Assembly (NCBI GenBank): GCA_003797895.1
Contig: RKQB01000006.1
Location: forward strand, 124,001 to 188,000
Direction of reading: 5' to 3'
DNA length: 64,000 bases
From: Cyclobacteriaceae bacterium YHN15
GTDB lineage: Bacteria > Bacteroidota > Bacteroidia > Cytophagales > Cyclobacteriaceae
In this document: one piece after another, positions 47,084 through 56,468 of the stretch
Numbering within the stretch: position 1 is the stretch's first letter
How the letters are laid out: each line of letters begins with the position of its first letter
Translations under genes and position numbers: made by a program
The notes under the pieces: model-generated
What the model was told of the DNA's origin: nothing
The model's input: only the letters and a program-made list of their open reading frames with translations
Databases searched by the model: none

Positions 47084-47111
47084 AAAACGGGGAGCTATCC
47101 CCGTTTTTTTT
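47084..47111 (+). terminator. Rho-independent terminator of the SOD gene
   Basis: AAAACGGGGA pairs with TCCCCGTTTT across a short GCTA loop, continued by a T run. It lies 2 bp beyond the stop codon. Confidence 0.9.
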
Positions 47112-47183
47112 TGCCCACCGAAAACTTCATTTTTTCTTCATAATCCCTCCTTTATTTTGAAGGGTAAATAAATTTTATAATCT

Positions 47184-48089
47184 ATGAAAACAATTAAGAA
47201 ATTATTCGGACTAACTGGTGCAATCATAGCACTATTTACTTTTGGCCTCTTTTCTTGCTCCAATGATGAAGCTATCAATGGTACAGGACAAATTAAATTA
47301 AACATTACGGATGCTCCTATTGATCAGGAAGGGGTAACAGGGGTATTCATTACCTTTATAGACATCGCGTTCCAAAAAGATGGAGGTCCTTGGCAAACTG
47401 CAGAGGAATTTGAGGGTCCTGTCACCATCAATCTTTTAGAGCTTCAAAATGGAAGGACTGAATTGCTTGGAGATTTTTCAGCTGGTGCTGGGAATTACAC
47501 AGGTATCCGATTTATGCTAGATGCTTCTGAAAGGGGTACAAATGCCGCGAATCCCGGTTGCTATATCGAGTTTGAAGATGGCACTACAGAAGCATTATTT
47601 GTCCCCAGTGGTGAGCAGACTGGTTATAAAACTATAGGAGATTTCACTGTCCCATTAAATGGATCAGTTGAAATCACCGCAGATTTTGACCTTAGAAAGT
47701 CAGTGGTAAAAGCTGGTGCTTCAGGAATATTTATTTTAAAACCGACCATCAAGGTTATCGTAAATAACCAAGCAGGAAGTATCAAAGGCAATATCACAAA
47801 CAGAAATTCTGAAAACAGCTATGTAGTATACGCTTATGATACGGGCACCTACACAGAGGATGAAAGTGCTGAGCCACAAGGAGAAGAAGTAAGATTTCCC
47901 AATGCAGTGAGCAATACTGGGGCAGAAGAAAATGGAGACTACATGTTGGCCTTTTTGGCTCCGAAAGATTATGATCTGATTGTAGTAGCAATGGATTCAG
48001 AGGGAAATCCCACTGTAGAAAAAACAGTAAATGGTGTGACTGTGACTGCTAAAGAGGTTACAATAGTCAATATTGATTTGGAAGAATAA
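47184..48089 (+). CDS. DUF4382 domain lipoprotein
   Basis: A 301-residue lipoprotein (lipobox FSC, cysteine 25). The first half matches DUF4382: GTGQIKLNITDAPIDQEGVTGVFITFIDIAFQKDG, then INLLELQNGRTELLGDFSAGAGNYTGIRFML. The second half is a carboxypeptidase-regulatory-like beta-sandwich (GSIKGNITNRNSENSYVVYAYDTGTY ... PKDYDLIVVAMDSEGN). Members are envelope proteins of unknown function. It is a single-gene transcript with a good terminator at 48112-48138. Confidence 0.85.
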   Translation: MKTIKKLFGLTGAIIALFTFGLFSCSNDEAINGTGQIKLNITDAPIDQEGVTGVFITFIDIAFQKDGGPWQTAEEFEGPVTINLLELQNGRTELLGDFSAGAGNYTGIRFMLDASERGTNAANPGCYIEFEDGTTEALFVPSGEQTGYKTIGDFTVPLNGSVEITADFDLRKSVVKAGASGIFILKPTIKVIVNNQAGSIKGNITNRNSENSYVVYAYDTGTYTEDESAEPQGEEVRFPNAVSNTGAEENGDYMLAFLAPKDYDLIVVAMDSEGNPTVEKTVNGVTVTAKEVTIVNIDLEE

Positions 48090-48111
48090 AATTTTTAGAT
48101 GTTTAATTTTA

Positions 48112-48142
48112 AAAGCCCAGAGACTTTCTCTGGGCTTTGTTT
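48112..48142 (+). terminator. Rho-independent terminator of the DUF4382 gene
   Basis: AAAGCCCAGAG (48112-48122) pairs with CTCTGGGCTTT (48128-48138), loop ACTTT, followed by GTTTTT. Confidence 0.92.
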
Positions 48143-48222
48143 TTATTTGCCTGTTTTAGAAGACTTTTTTCCTTTTAACTTGAAATACATTTTATTTGTA
48201 CATTGAATACACTCATAAAACC

Positions 48223-48690
48223 ATGCAAGATCCCAAAAGCCTCACCTCAGTGGCCGAATTCCATAAAACATTCAAGCATCCCATCCTTCCCGAACCTCAA
48301 GTTCCGGACGCAAAAAGGTGTGACCTGCGGGTTTCCCTGATTGCTGAGGAACTGAAGGAACTGGAGGAAGGTATCCAAAACGGGGATATCGTTGAAATTG
48401 CAGATGCGCTTTGTGATATCCAATATGTACTTGCTGGAGCTGTACTTGAATTTGGACTGGCAGAAAAATTCAAGGAATTGTTTGATGAAGTGCAGCGCTC
48501 CAATATGAGCAAAGCATGTAAAACAGAAGAAGAAGCCCAGGCCACAGTTACCCATTACCAAAGCCAAGGTGTAGAATGCTTTTATGAGCAGCAAGAAGAG
48601 CTTTTCCTGATTTTTAGATCTGGAGACAGAAAAACCCTAAAATCCATCTATTATTCGCCTGCTGATCTGAAAGGAATTCTTTCCAAATAA
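48223..48690 (+). CDS. MazG-like/PRA-PH-type pyrophosphohydrolase domain protein
   Basis: A 155-residue protein from the ATG at 48223; an upstream TTG is less likely. The helical NTP-pyrophosphatase core shows the acidic metal set EELKELEEG and, after a helix, EIADALCDIQYV (ExxxE...ExxD). Such all-alpha enzymes hydrolyse non-canonical nucleoside triphosphates or phosphoribosyl-ATP. The C-terminal 55 residues (YEQQEELFLIFRSGDRKTLKSIYYSPADLKGIL) look like an extra small domain. It ends 3 bp before the DJ-1/PfpI gene, so the two form an operon, perhaps for metabolite repair. Confidence 0.83.
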   Translation: MQDPKSLTSVAEFHKTFKHPILPEPQVPDAKRCDLRVSLIAEELKELEEGIQNGDIVEIADALCDIQYVLAGAVLEFGLAEKFKELFDEVQRSNMSKACKTEEEAQATVTHYQSQGVECFYEQQEELFLIFRSGDRKTLKSIYYSPADLKGILSK

Positions 48691-48693
48691 GGA

Positions 48694-49278
48694 ATGTATA
48701 AACCATTGATCGCCATATTGTTGTTCGAGGATGTAGAGGTGCTGGATTTTGCAGGACCATTTGAAGTGTTCTCCGTTACGGCCCAACTTTCAGGTTACCA
48801 TAGCCTGGAAGTAAAAACCGTGGCAAAAACCAAGTCCCTGATCCAGGCTAAAAACGGTCTTCAAGTAATCCCTGATTTGGAAATAGCTGAAATTCGCGAC
48901 GTGGACATTCTTGTCCTTCCTGGTGGCGATGGGAGCAAAACGGTTATACAGGATAAAGAACTCATGGAGTGGATAGGCCAAATGGCAAAAAATGCACAAA
49001 CCGTCTTTTCCGTTTGTAGTGGTGCCCGTATTTTGGCCAAACTTGGATTTTTAAAAGGACAACATTTTACTACACATCATGAAGTTTTTGAAGATATCTT
49101 GGCGATTGAACCCACTGCTTTATCAGATAAAAACGCACTATTTGTAGATAATGGTAAATTTATGACCGCAGCAGGAGTGGCTGCAGGTATCGATCTTTCT
49201 CTTCATGTGGTGGAAAAGTATTTTGGAAAAAGGGTAAAGGAGAGGACTGCCAGGTATATGGAATATGGCGATCATTAA
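48694..49278 (+). CDS. DJ-1/PfpI family protein
   Basis: A 194-residue class-I glutamine-amidotransferase-like protein. The nucleophile elbow is C108 in VFSVCSGARIL, with FEDVEVLDFAGPFEVFS at the N-terminus and LVLPGGDGS before it. The arrangement fits the isonitrile hydratase/ThiJ-like AraC-partner branch, but there is no DNA-binding domain, so it is a stand-alone enzyme or chaperone. It starts 3 bp after the MazG-like gene. Confidence 0.87.
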   Translation: MYKPLIAILLFEDVEVLDFAGPFEVFSVTAQLSGYHSLEVKTVAKTKSLIQAKNGLQVIPDLEIAEIRDVDILVLPGGDGSKTVIQDKELMEWIGQMAKNAQTVFSVCSGARILAKLGFLKGQHFTTHHEVFEDILAIEPTALSDKNALFVDNGKFMTAAGVAAGIDLSLHVVEKYFGKRVKERTARYMEYGDH

Positions 49279-49338
49279 GACTTAAACCAAGAAGGCTGAA
49301 AGACACAAAGAATCTTCATGGCGAAGTTTTTTATAGAA

Positions 49339-50505
49339 TCACTTCTTACCCAAGCCTATCAACTGCTTTATCCCTGAAAAGACAAAGGGAAATTGGGGCA
49401 CACTATTTCTTATTTTAAATTCCTCCCAAAACCCACTTTCATTGGCCAAAAAAGCCAAAATCCGCTCTGGCTCCACCTGCTTAAACAAACTGGAAAAAAT
49501 CTGTTCTCCACTTAGGCTCTTTGTCAACAATACATCCAATAAAGTTCTATCATACCATTGGAACATCTGCTCCCTAAAAGAAGGGCTTACAACAGGGGAT
49601 TCATGGTGCTTGAGTTGGTAAACAATCTGACCTATATGCTTTTGTACAAACTGAAAGGTATAACCCGTACTGGGCTTGGTATAGCCCCCGGCTGTACCTA
49701 TGTTGATGATCCTTTTGTTTTTACCAATATGGGGACTGAATTTTGCGAGGGACATAGGAATCACCCCAAATTCCGTATGGCTGATGGTGTATTTGCTGAT
49801 CCCTAGTTTTTCCTGAATATACAAGCTTAAAGCTTCTTCATATTCCTTTTCCGGCAACAACCTTTCCGTAAACAAGGTGAACTCTACTAAAGCTTTCCGC
49901 TCGGAAGTGGGCAACACATACATAAAAGTAGTACCATGTGTTTGTGCCAAGGTAAAATCCATCAGAGTTCCTACCAAAGGATCAAATTTGGATTCCTCTG
50001 TCTCGATATACCAACCTAAAAAATGCTGCAACAAGGTATTCTGCTCTGTCAATTGAGGATGGAACAAACCTGTGGAATTAAATACAAAATCAGCGGTATA
50101 AGTACCTGCACCTGTTTTCACCGAAGCTTTATCCCCTTCCTCGAAAATCTCCTCAATCTGCTCATTGAGGAAAGTGACATTCTTAAAGCGGGAAGCAAAG
50201 TCCAGAACAAAGGAATAAAAATCCCCGGATTGGATCATTTTATAACGGTAATCCTTCATTTCAAACTCTTTTGAAACCTGAGGGGAAAAAAACTGCAACG
50301 TTTTCCATTGGTGACACACCAAGGATTCAAAAGGACCGTTTTCTTTTTCCCAAAAACACCAGGTACGGTCATTTTGGGTTTTTATGGCACTATCAACAAC
50401 CAAAATTTTTTTCTCCTGCAAGTCTTTATCAAAAAGTAACCTGTACAAGAGACTTAAGCCTGATAATCCTGAACCCGCGATAATATAATCGTATTTTAAT
50501 GACAT
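49339..50505 (-). CDS. crtY: Lycopene beta-cyclase
   Basis: A 388-residue CrtY-type flavoprotein that closes beta rings on both ends of lycopene to give beta-carotene, the precursor of the orange and pink pigments of this group. The FAD site is YDYIIAGSGLSGLSLLYRLL (6-25), followed by RTWCFWEKE and, in the middle, GVIPMSLAKF and GTAGGYTKPSTGYTFQFV, characteristic of the family. No other carotenoid gene is in the window. It shares a 329-bp divergent region with the desaturase gene at 50835. Confidence 0.93.
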   Translation of the reverse strand: MSLKYDYIIAGSGLSGLSLLYRLLFDKDLQEKKILVVDSAIKTQNDRTWCFWEKENGPFESLVCHQWKTLQFFSPQVSKEFEMKDYRYKMIQSGDFYSFVLDFASRFKNVTFLNEQIEEIFEEGDKASVKTGAGTYTADFVFNSTGLFHPQLTEQNTLLQHFLGWYIETEESKFDPLVGTLMDFTLAQTHGTTFMYVLPTSERKALVEFTLFTERLLPEKEYEEALSLYIQEKLGISKYTISHTEFGVIPMSLAKFSPHIGKNKRIINIGTAGGYTKPSTGYTFQFVQKHIGQIVYQLKHHESPVVSPSFREQMFQWYDRTLLDVLLTKSLSGEQIFSSLFKQVEPERILAFLANESGFWEEFKIRNSVPQFPFVFSGIKQLIGLGKK

Positions 50506-50834
50506 TTTTATTATATATTGTTTTGTTGAAGATCTTCACCGAACTTCCAATGTTAATTAATTTATTGAATCTTTAAGGGCAATCATTGGTTATATGTATA
50601 TAAAGTTTAAAATTAGCTTATGGAACTCTTTAATAACCAAATGAAATGATGTTAGTTCAATAAGTTAAAATTTGTGAAATCAACAAAAAAAATTGGGAAT
50701 TACCCCGTTTTTTCACGTTGTTTCTAGAGGATTAAAATTATTTTCTTCTGCGGTCGAAATGGATTTTTTCTCGCCCCCGACCAATCCATCATGTTTTAAA
50801 CATTACTCAATTACTTAATTTCTTAGTCCCCATT
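50506..50834. other. Divergent intergenic region between crtY and the desaturase gene (329 bp)
   Basis: A+T-rich, no credible coding frame. It must contain two promoters. I found no exact TTG-N19-TAnnTTTG pair and no convincing hairpin or RNA gene. Confidence 0.55.
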
Positions 50835-51935
50835 ATGAATACATCCCTTAAGTTTAATGATTCAGGGAACTCTCAGTTTTTCGTTACAGTCAAAAAACGA
50901 ATAGATGAGCATTTCAAAATCAACAAATTATCAAAAAATGCAAACCAAGCCATGGTTATTAAAACCATCGTTTACCTAGGTTCATTTGTAGGTCTTTACC
51001 TTCTCATTATCTTGGCAGACATACCCTTGATTGGATTGCTTTTTTTGGCCATTCTATTAGGAATGAATATGGCATTCATTGGCTTCAATATTTGTCATGA
51101 TGCCCTACATGGTTCTTATTCCAAACACAGTTGGGTCAACAAAACCCTTGGTTTTTTATTCAATATCATCGGAGCAAATGTGTATGTTTGGAATATTACC
51201 CATAACAAAGTCCACCATACCTATACCAATATCATTGGACATGATGGGGATTTGGACGTGGCCCCGGGTTTGGTGCGGATTTCTTCGGATGAGGAACTGA
51301 AACCATGGCATAAATATCAACATGTCTATGCCTTTTTTCTTTATTCTTTGGCTTCCCTATCCTGGTTTTTCAGAAAAGATTATGTCAAGTTTTTTCAGAA
51401 AAAAATTGGAGCACATGTCAATAAGCATCCCAAAATAGAATATTTCAATCTCTTCTTTTACAAATTTTTGTATTATGGTTTGTTCATTGTGGTTCCCATA
51501 ATTGTGATGGACATCACTTGGTGGCAATTCTTAATTGGCTTTTTGGCAATGAATTTCGCAGAAGGACTGGTATTGGGATTGGTATTTCAGTTGGCCCATT
51601 TGGTAGAGGATACTGATAGGCCCAATCTTATGGAAGGGGAAAACATTGAGGAATCATGGGCTGCCCATCAACTTCGAACAACGGCTAATTTTGCGAGGAA
51701 AAGTAAGATCGCGACTTTCTTTTGCGGAGGACTGAATTTCCAGGTGGAACACCATCTTTTCCCAAAAATATGTCATATCCATTACCCCGAAATTTCAGAA
51801 ATCGTAAAGGAAACCGCCGAAGAATTTGGTTTACCTTATAATGAAAATGAAACCTTCGGTTCAGCACTCAAATCACATTACCATTTCCTAAAAGATGCTG
51901 GTAGACCGGAACCTGTAAGGCAGCTTCAAAGTTGA
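50835..51935 (+). CDS. Membrane fatty acid desaturase
   Basis: A 366-residue integral membrane di-iron desaturase. The three histidine boxes are HDALHGSY, HNKVHHTYTN and QVEHHLFPKICHIHY, plus a HLVED motif, with two pairs of long hydrophobic segments between them. The QxxHH third box is typical of front-end (delta-5/delta-6) desaturases, but there is no cytochrome b5 domain, so electrons must come from a ferredoxin or separate carrier. It probably introduces a double bond into membrane acyl chains, and may serve cold adaptation. Convergent with the PLP decarboxylase gene, with 29 bp between their ends. Confidence 0.92.
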   Translation: MNTSLKFNDSGNSQFFVTVKKRIDEHFKINKLSKNANQAMVIKTIVYLGSFVGLYLLIILADIPLIGLLFLAILLGMNMAFIGFNICHDALHGSYSKHSWVNKTLGFLFNIIGANVYVWNITHNKVHHTYTNIIGHDGDLDVAPGLVRISSDEELKPWHKYQHVYAFFLYSLASLSWFFRKDYVKFFQKKIGAHVNKHPKIEYFNLFFYKFLYYGLFIVVPIIVMDITWWQFLIGFLAMNFAEGLVLGLVFQLAHLVEDTDRPNLMEGENIEESWAAHQLRTTANFARKSKIATFFCGGLNFQVEHHLFPKICHIHYPEISEIVKETAEEFGLPYNENETFGSALKSHYHFLKDAGRPEPVRQLQS

Positions 51936-51964
51936 TATTGCAGACTTAAAACCATCATCTTTTA

Positions 51965-53404
51965 CTATTTCCATTCCTTTAAGGTTTTTTCAAGGCAGCG
52001 GTTGATCATGCCCATAGCTTTGTCAATGCTTTCAAGCTTGGTTCTAAAAGAAAGAACTGCTATCCGTATAACAAATTTTTCATTCAGTAAGGTAGAACTT
52101 AAAAATACGCTTCCATCTTCATGAATATGATGCAACAAGCGTTTGTTGAATGCATTTTGATCTTCCTTAAAAGGATACCAAAAGTAGCTGATAGATAAAT
52201 CAGGTTCAGGCCCAATAAGGAATCCTGCTGCCATTAATTGTGCTCTAAAATAGGTAGTCAACAACAGTTTTTCTTCCAAATTAGCGATAAAGGGGGCTAT
52301 GCCGTGCAATTGTAAAGGCATCCAAATCCGCAGGGCCCGGAAATGCTTGGTAAGCTCAGGAGAAACATTGGCAGGATCTTTTAGCAAATCATCCGATAAA
52401 GCATCCTGCATATAATTGGCCATATAAAGATTGGAATGCAGCACAGCTGTTGAATCTTTGACCAAAACAGCACCTATCCCATAAGGAATAAACATGCTTT
52501 TATGGGGGTCCACGACAATGGAGTCTGCTTTTTCAATACCTTGGAACAAATTCTTTTTGGATGTCAAAATAAAAAAGCCACCATATGCGGCATCTACATG
52601 AAACCAAAGTTTGTACAGAGCTGCCATCCTGGCAATTTCATCCAGCGGATCTATGGCCCCTACATCGGTGGTGCCCGCTGAACCAATCACTAAAAAAGGA
52701 AATAGCCCTTGGGATTTATCGACCTGGATTTGCTTTTCCAGGTCTATGGTATCCATTTTATAATGATCATCCAGTTGTACATAGCGGATGATGACATCTT
52801 CCAAACCGATAATACGCAGGGATTTATGGATGCAGTGATGGGTCTGAGGAGTCAGGTAAATGACACTTTTTAGAATTTGTTGGTTCTTGACACCATATTT
52901 ATCTCTGGCTGATGTCAGGGCAATCAAATTGGCAATAGACCCACCGGAAGTGAGGTTTCCCACAGCTGTTTCGGGAAAGGAAAAAAGCTTTTTAAGCCAA
53001 TTAAGTACTTCATTTTCCATGGCTACAGCCCCAGGGGAAGCATAGGAAATTCCGGCATATTCATTAGTGATAGCTGCCAGAAAGTCCCCCAATGCCGAAG
53101 CATAGATTCCTCCTCCGGGAATGTATCCCATATGCTTACCTGATGAAGCCCTAATTCCAGGTTCAGCAACATCCTCCTTGAAAATTGTGAGGATTTCCTC
53201 TATGGTCTTTTGGGACTGGCCAATTCTGAAGGCATCTTGCTGCGGCTCTTTTTGGGAAAATGCTTTGGCATCATGTAAGTCCTCCAAATAGTCTTTGGCA
53301 AAATGTGCTACCTTTTCTAACAATTTCTCTCTTTGTAACAAATCCAAATCCAGTTGATTGGCCAATTCTTCCTGTGATTCGATTTTTTTGATGAGTGAAT
53401 CCAT
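51965..53404 (-). CDS. Group II PLP-dependent amino acid decarboxylase
   Basis: A 479-residue decarboxylase of the aromatic-L-amino-acid/glutamate/histidine decarboxylase group. The PLP lysine is K302 in VVDPHKSMFIPYG, D271 sits in FHVDAAYGGFF, and HH (189-190) with GNLTSGGSIANLIAL marks the cofactor stack. The N-terminal PGGGIYASALGDFLAAITNEYAG is typical. It would make an amine from tyrosine, tryptophan, DOPA, glutamate or another amino acid; specificity is not clear by eye. No transporter for an antiport pair is adjacent. Confidence 0.9.
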   Translation of the reverse strand: MDSLIKKIESQEELANQLDLDLLQREKLLEKVAHFAKDYLEDLHDAKAFSQKEPQQDAFRIGQSQKTIEEILTIFKEDVAEPGIRASSGKHMGYIPGGGIYASALGDFLAAITNEYAGISYASPGAVAMENEVLNWLKKLFSFPETAVGNLTSGGSIANLIALTSARDKYGVKNQQILKSVIYLTPQTHHCIHKSLRIIGLEDVIIRYVQLDDHYKMDTIDLEKQIQVDKSQGLFPFLVIGSAGTTDVGAIDPLDEIARMAALYKLWFHVDAAYGGFFILTSKKNLFQGIEKADSIVVDPHKSMFIPYGIGAVLVKDSTAVLHSNLYMANYMQDALSDDLLKDPANVSPELTKHFRALRIWMPLQLHGIAPFIANLEEKLLLTTYFRAQLMAAGFLIGPEPDLSISYFWYPFKEDQNAFNKRLLHHIHEDGSVFLSSTLLNEKFVIRIAVLSFRTKLESIDKAMGMINRCLEKTLKEWK

Positions 53405-53531
53405 GGTGGTGGTTTATATCAATATCACAACATAATTTGATGGATTAAATCTATCAAAATATAAAACAAAAAATTAGCACAGGGAATTTGGGCAATGAAA
53501 TCAACATCATGTAAAACTTGCCAAAATATAA

Positions 53532-54434
53532 TTAGTAGCCTTTCACATATTTTCGCCAATTATGTTCCTCCTTGAAACCTAGGACTTCACGGATTTTGCG
53601 ATTTGAAAACAATGCTTCATTTTCCCCCAATTCCCTGGTAAGTGGGACATCAGGGAAAAACTGTTCCGCCAATTCTTTGCTGGGAATGATCGCTCCGTTG
53701 TGGTCATTGCCGGCATTGAAAACCTGATAACCCAGCCCATCTTTTTTCAGACACAAATCCACAATCTGTCCCAGGTCACGGGCATCAATATAACAGAAGG
53801 CATTCCTGCGACGCACTTCTGGATGCTCGAAATAATATGGAAAAAGCTCCGCATATTCATGAGGCTCAATCACATTTCCGATACGAAGGGCATAAATATC
53901 AAAACCCGAGCGACGCTGAAAGCTACGGGCAGTTTGCTCATTTACCACTTTGGACAAGCCGTAACTGTCCATAGGGTCTACATCATAATCTTCCTCCAAC
54001 GGCAAGGATTTGGGGTCTGTTTTTCCATCCGAAAAGCAAATCCCATAGGTGGTCTCAGATGAAGCAATGACGATCTTCTTGATACCCAGCTTGACAGCTG
54101 CTTCAATGACATTATATGTTCCCAGGGTATTGACCCTAAAGGTTTCATTATCAGGATTGATTAAAATTCTGGGTACGGCAGCAAAATGCACTACCGCATC
54201 AAATTTTGGAATGCCATTGCCTGCTTCCAATTCATCTAGCCCTACATACGAACTCATGGCATTGAACATTTGACCGGAATCTGTGATGTCTGCTATCAGG
54301 TTGTCCACACCTTTAACGTCCAATGGTTTTAAATCCACATTCATCACCCGATGTCCCTGTTCCAACAGATAGGGGATGACGTGCTTTCCGGCTTTTCCAG
54401 ATCCTCCGGTAAAAAATATCCTCATTTTAGTCAT
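53532..54434 (-). CDS. NAD-dependent epimerase/dehydratase family protein
   Basis: A 300-residue extended SDR. It has FFTGGSGKAGKHVIPYLLEQGHRV (7-30), VHFAAVPRI, SSETTYGI and the catalytic YGLSKVVNE (YxxxK), the layout of UDP-glucose 4-epimerase-like enzymes, perhaps acting on a nucleotide sugar or uronate (uronate dehydrogenases share the short form). Its ATG overlaps the stop codon of a truncated helicase frame upstream (ATGA), so its native promoter region may have been displaced by that insertion. Confidence 0.86.
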   Translation of the reverse strand: MTKMRIFFTGGSGKAGKHVIPYLLEQGHRVMNVDLKPLDVKGVDNLIADITDSGQMFNAMSSYVGLDELEAGNGIPKFDAVVHFAAVPRILINPDNETFRVNTLGTYNVIEAAVKLGIKKIVIASSETTYGICFSDGKTDPKSLPLEEDYDVDPMDSYGLSKVVNEQTARSFQRRSGFDIYALRIGNVIEPHEYAELFPYYFEHPEVRRRNAFCYIDARDLGQIVDLCLKKDGLGYQVFNAGNDHNGAIIPSKELAEQFFPDVPLTRELGENEALFSNRKIREVLGFKEEHNWRKYVKGY

Positions 54435-55174
54435 TTTTTCTTCTTTTTTAAATCAATAATAGTTTTTCCTGAACCTGGTGGTGCAACAATTACTCCGTAA
54501 TCCTTTTTAGAAAACGTTTCGTTTACACCTAGTTGATGATTTCGCAAAGCAGCATTAAAAGCAAAAGGTATTGATGGTTTTAGCTTTCTTTTATCAATAA
54601 AATAAAATTCAATTTGTGATTCTTTACAAAATCGCAGAAGCTTTCCGATAAAACCTCTTGGAATAAAAATTTCACTTTCCGTTTCCTCAACTAATTTAAA
54701 ATATCGTGCTGTTTCAAATGTATTTCTACCTGATTTCTTCTTGATGAAAAACTCAGAGTTGGCAAAATTCAATTCTTCTTTCAGAAAATTAATGAGAGTG
54801 GTCGTTAACCCGACACGGCTTAATCTCACTTGATTATTTAGATAAATGTTAAGCTTGCCGTTTGTTGCTATCGGGGTATTAGATTCAATACCTGACTTCA
54901 ATCCATCATATAGTTCGTCTAAATGATTTGTAGCAACCCTTTTGATATTTTTTAGAAAGTTCCATTGATCAATGATAGGTTCAAATGTTTTGGGATTGAT
55001 AAAACAGCAAACACATCTTCTCGACCTTTGAAAAGGGAGCGGAAAAGGTTGATGTTGTCTTGGTGATTTTGCATTATCATTTTTCATGTCCCAAAATGTC
55101 GCACGTTTTAAAAACGTGTCCGTTTTTTTGAATTTTTTACCCACGTTTTCGGAACATGGGACTTTTTTACCCAC
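54431..55174 (-). pseudogene. Truncated SF2 helicase fragment (primase-helicase type)
   Basis: A 247-codon frame (GTG at 55174; ATG at 55087). The first 45 residues look like translated non-coding DNA. Then NPKTFEPIIDQWNFLKNIKRV and KLNIYLNNQVRLSRVGLTTTL resemble, as I remember them, the region between the archaeo-eukaryotic primase and the helicase of the multidomain primase-helicase proteins of the TOTE conflict systems. IFIPRGFIGKLL, RNHQLGVNETF and Walker A VIVAPPGSGKTII (228-240) follow. The frame ends only seven residues later in DLKKKKK, at the start codon of the epimerase gene. Motifs II-VI and the primase core are missing, so it cannot be an active helicase. Confidence 0.65.
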
Positions 55175-55177
55175 ATC

Positions 55178-56272
55178 TTATTCCCCCTTTTTTAGAAGAT
55201 CATAAAGCTTCAAATTGATATAGATGACCTCCTTCCCCATATTCTCAGAGGCTAGAACTCCTAAATCCTCCAAAGACTTCAAATAGTTGCCCGCTGTTTT
55301 CCTGTTCAGGTGCAGATTTTCCACCAAAAACTCAATCTTGCTGTACGGATGGATAAAAAGTTGCTCTATCAAATCTTTCGAATAGATTCTAGGTAACTTC
55401 TCTTGCACCAATTTTTGTGTTTCGTTGAATAGTAGATTGATTTTGTTGATTTGATCAATTGTACTTTGAGCTGTCTGCTCTATGCCTTTTAGCATATATA
55501 AAATCCAATCTTCCCAATTATTCTTAGTCCGAACCTCTTGTAATAATCGGTAGTAATCTCCTTTGTTTTGGATAATAAAAGAACTCAGGTACAATACAGG
55601 TTCATTTAACAATCCCTTCAAAATCAAATACAAAACATTGATAATTCTTCCAGTTCTACCATTGCCATCATAAAAAGGGTGGATGCTTTCAAATTGATAA
55701 TGCTGGATGGCTAACTTGATTAATGGAGAAACATCATCTGCATCATTATTCAGATATTCTTCCAAATTATTCATCAAGTCATTAATTGTATCAAAATTAT
55801 CAGGAGGCGTATAAATCACTTCATTGGTCAAATCGTTGATTAATGCCGTTCCTGGAAGTTTTCTAAGTCCGGCATTGTTTTCTTCCAACTCTTTCTGAAT
55901 GGCAATTATTCCGTTTGTATTCAGAAATCCCCTTTCTTTGATTAAGCGTGTACCCATGAGAAGTGCTTCTCTGTATCGTAAAACCTCTTTGGTTGCTCCA
56001 TCAGGTTTGGTCGACTTGGCATATAAAGCTTGATAAAGTTTGTCTTGAGTTGTGATTATATTTTCAATTCCAGAACTCGCTTGTGCTTCCTTTAAAATAA
56101 CCGCATTGATAAGTATATTTGGATTGGGTAATGTGTTTGTAAGACCTTTTAATTCTGCTAATGCCACAGCAGATTTGCTTTCCTGTTTTAGGATTAAAAT
56201 TGTTTCTACCAAAGATCCCATTGGAGGAAGAAGAGGTAAATCGTTAAATGCTTTATTTGATTTTGTTGCCAT
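55178..56272 (-). CDS. Fic family protein with N-terminal self-inhibitory motif
   Basis: A 364-residue Fic (AMP-transferase) protein. The active site HPFYDGNGRTGRI (198-210) is complete with the catalytic H198. An inhibitory helix motif (S/T)xxxE(G/N) is visible at 66-71 (SSGIEN), so activity is probably held back by its own N-terminal helix. The C-terminal 80 residues read as a winged-helix domain (LIEQLFIHPYSKIEFLVENLHLNRKTAGNYLKSLEDLGVLAS). Such proteins AMPylate target proteins and are common on mobile DNA. It lies 3 bp upstream of the helicase fragment and downstream of the HxlR module, inside the accessory region. Confidence 0.92.
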   Translation of the reverse strand: MATKSNKAFNDLPLLPPMGSLVETILILKQESKSAVALAELKGLTNTLPNPNILINAVILKEAQASSGIENIITTQDKLYQALYAKSTKPDGATKEVLRYREALLMGTRLIKERGFLNTNGIIAIQKELEENNAGLRKLPGTALINDLTNEVIYTPPDNFDTINDLMNNLEEYLNNDADDVSPLIKLAIQHYQFESIHPFYDGNGRTGRIINVLYLILKGLLNEPVLYLSSFIIQNKGDYYRLLQEVRTKNNWEDWILYMLKGIEQTAQSTIDQINKINLLFNETQKLVQEKLPRIYSKDLIEQLFIHPYSKIEFLVENLHLNRKTAGNYLKSLEDLGVLASENMGKEVIYINLKLYDLLKKGE

Positions 56273-56468
56273 ACTCTAAATTTAAATTGCATATTCAGCG
56301 ATGCCGCTTGGTAGTTTTTCATGAAGTCAATTCCCTCCCATTATCGGGATTAAAACAATCGGGTAGGTCTGTGTGTCGCAAAAGTCAGTCCATAAGTTTT
56401 GTCAAGATATTAATATTTGGTTTTCAGACGTCTGTTTTTTCGAAGTACAGTCGTTCTCTAGGCTTGCT

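Noticed and set aside
55080..55175. Two GTGGGTAAAAAA repeats and a small ACGTTTTAAAAACGT palindrome just upstream of the helicase fragment
   Set aside because: Suggestive of a junction or site, but too short to define an element; recorded only as context of the truncated frame.
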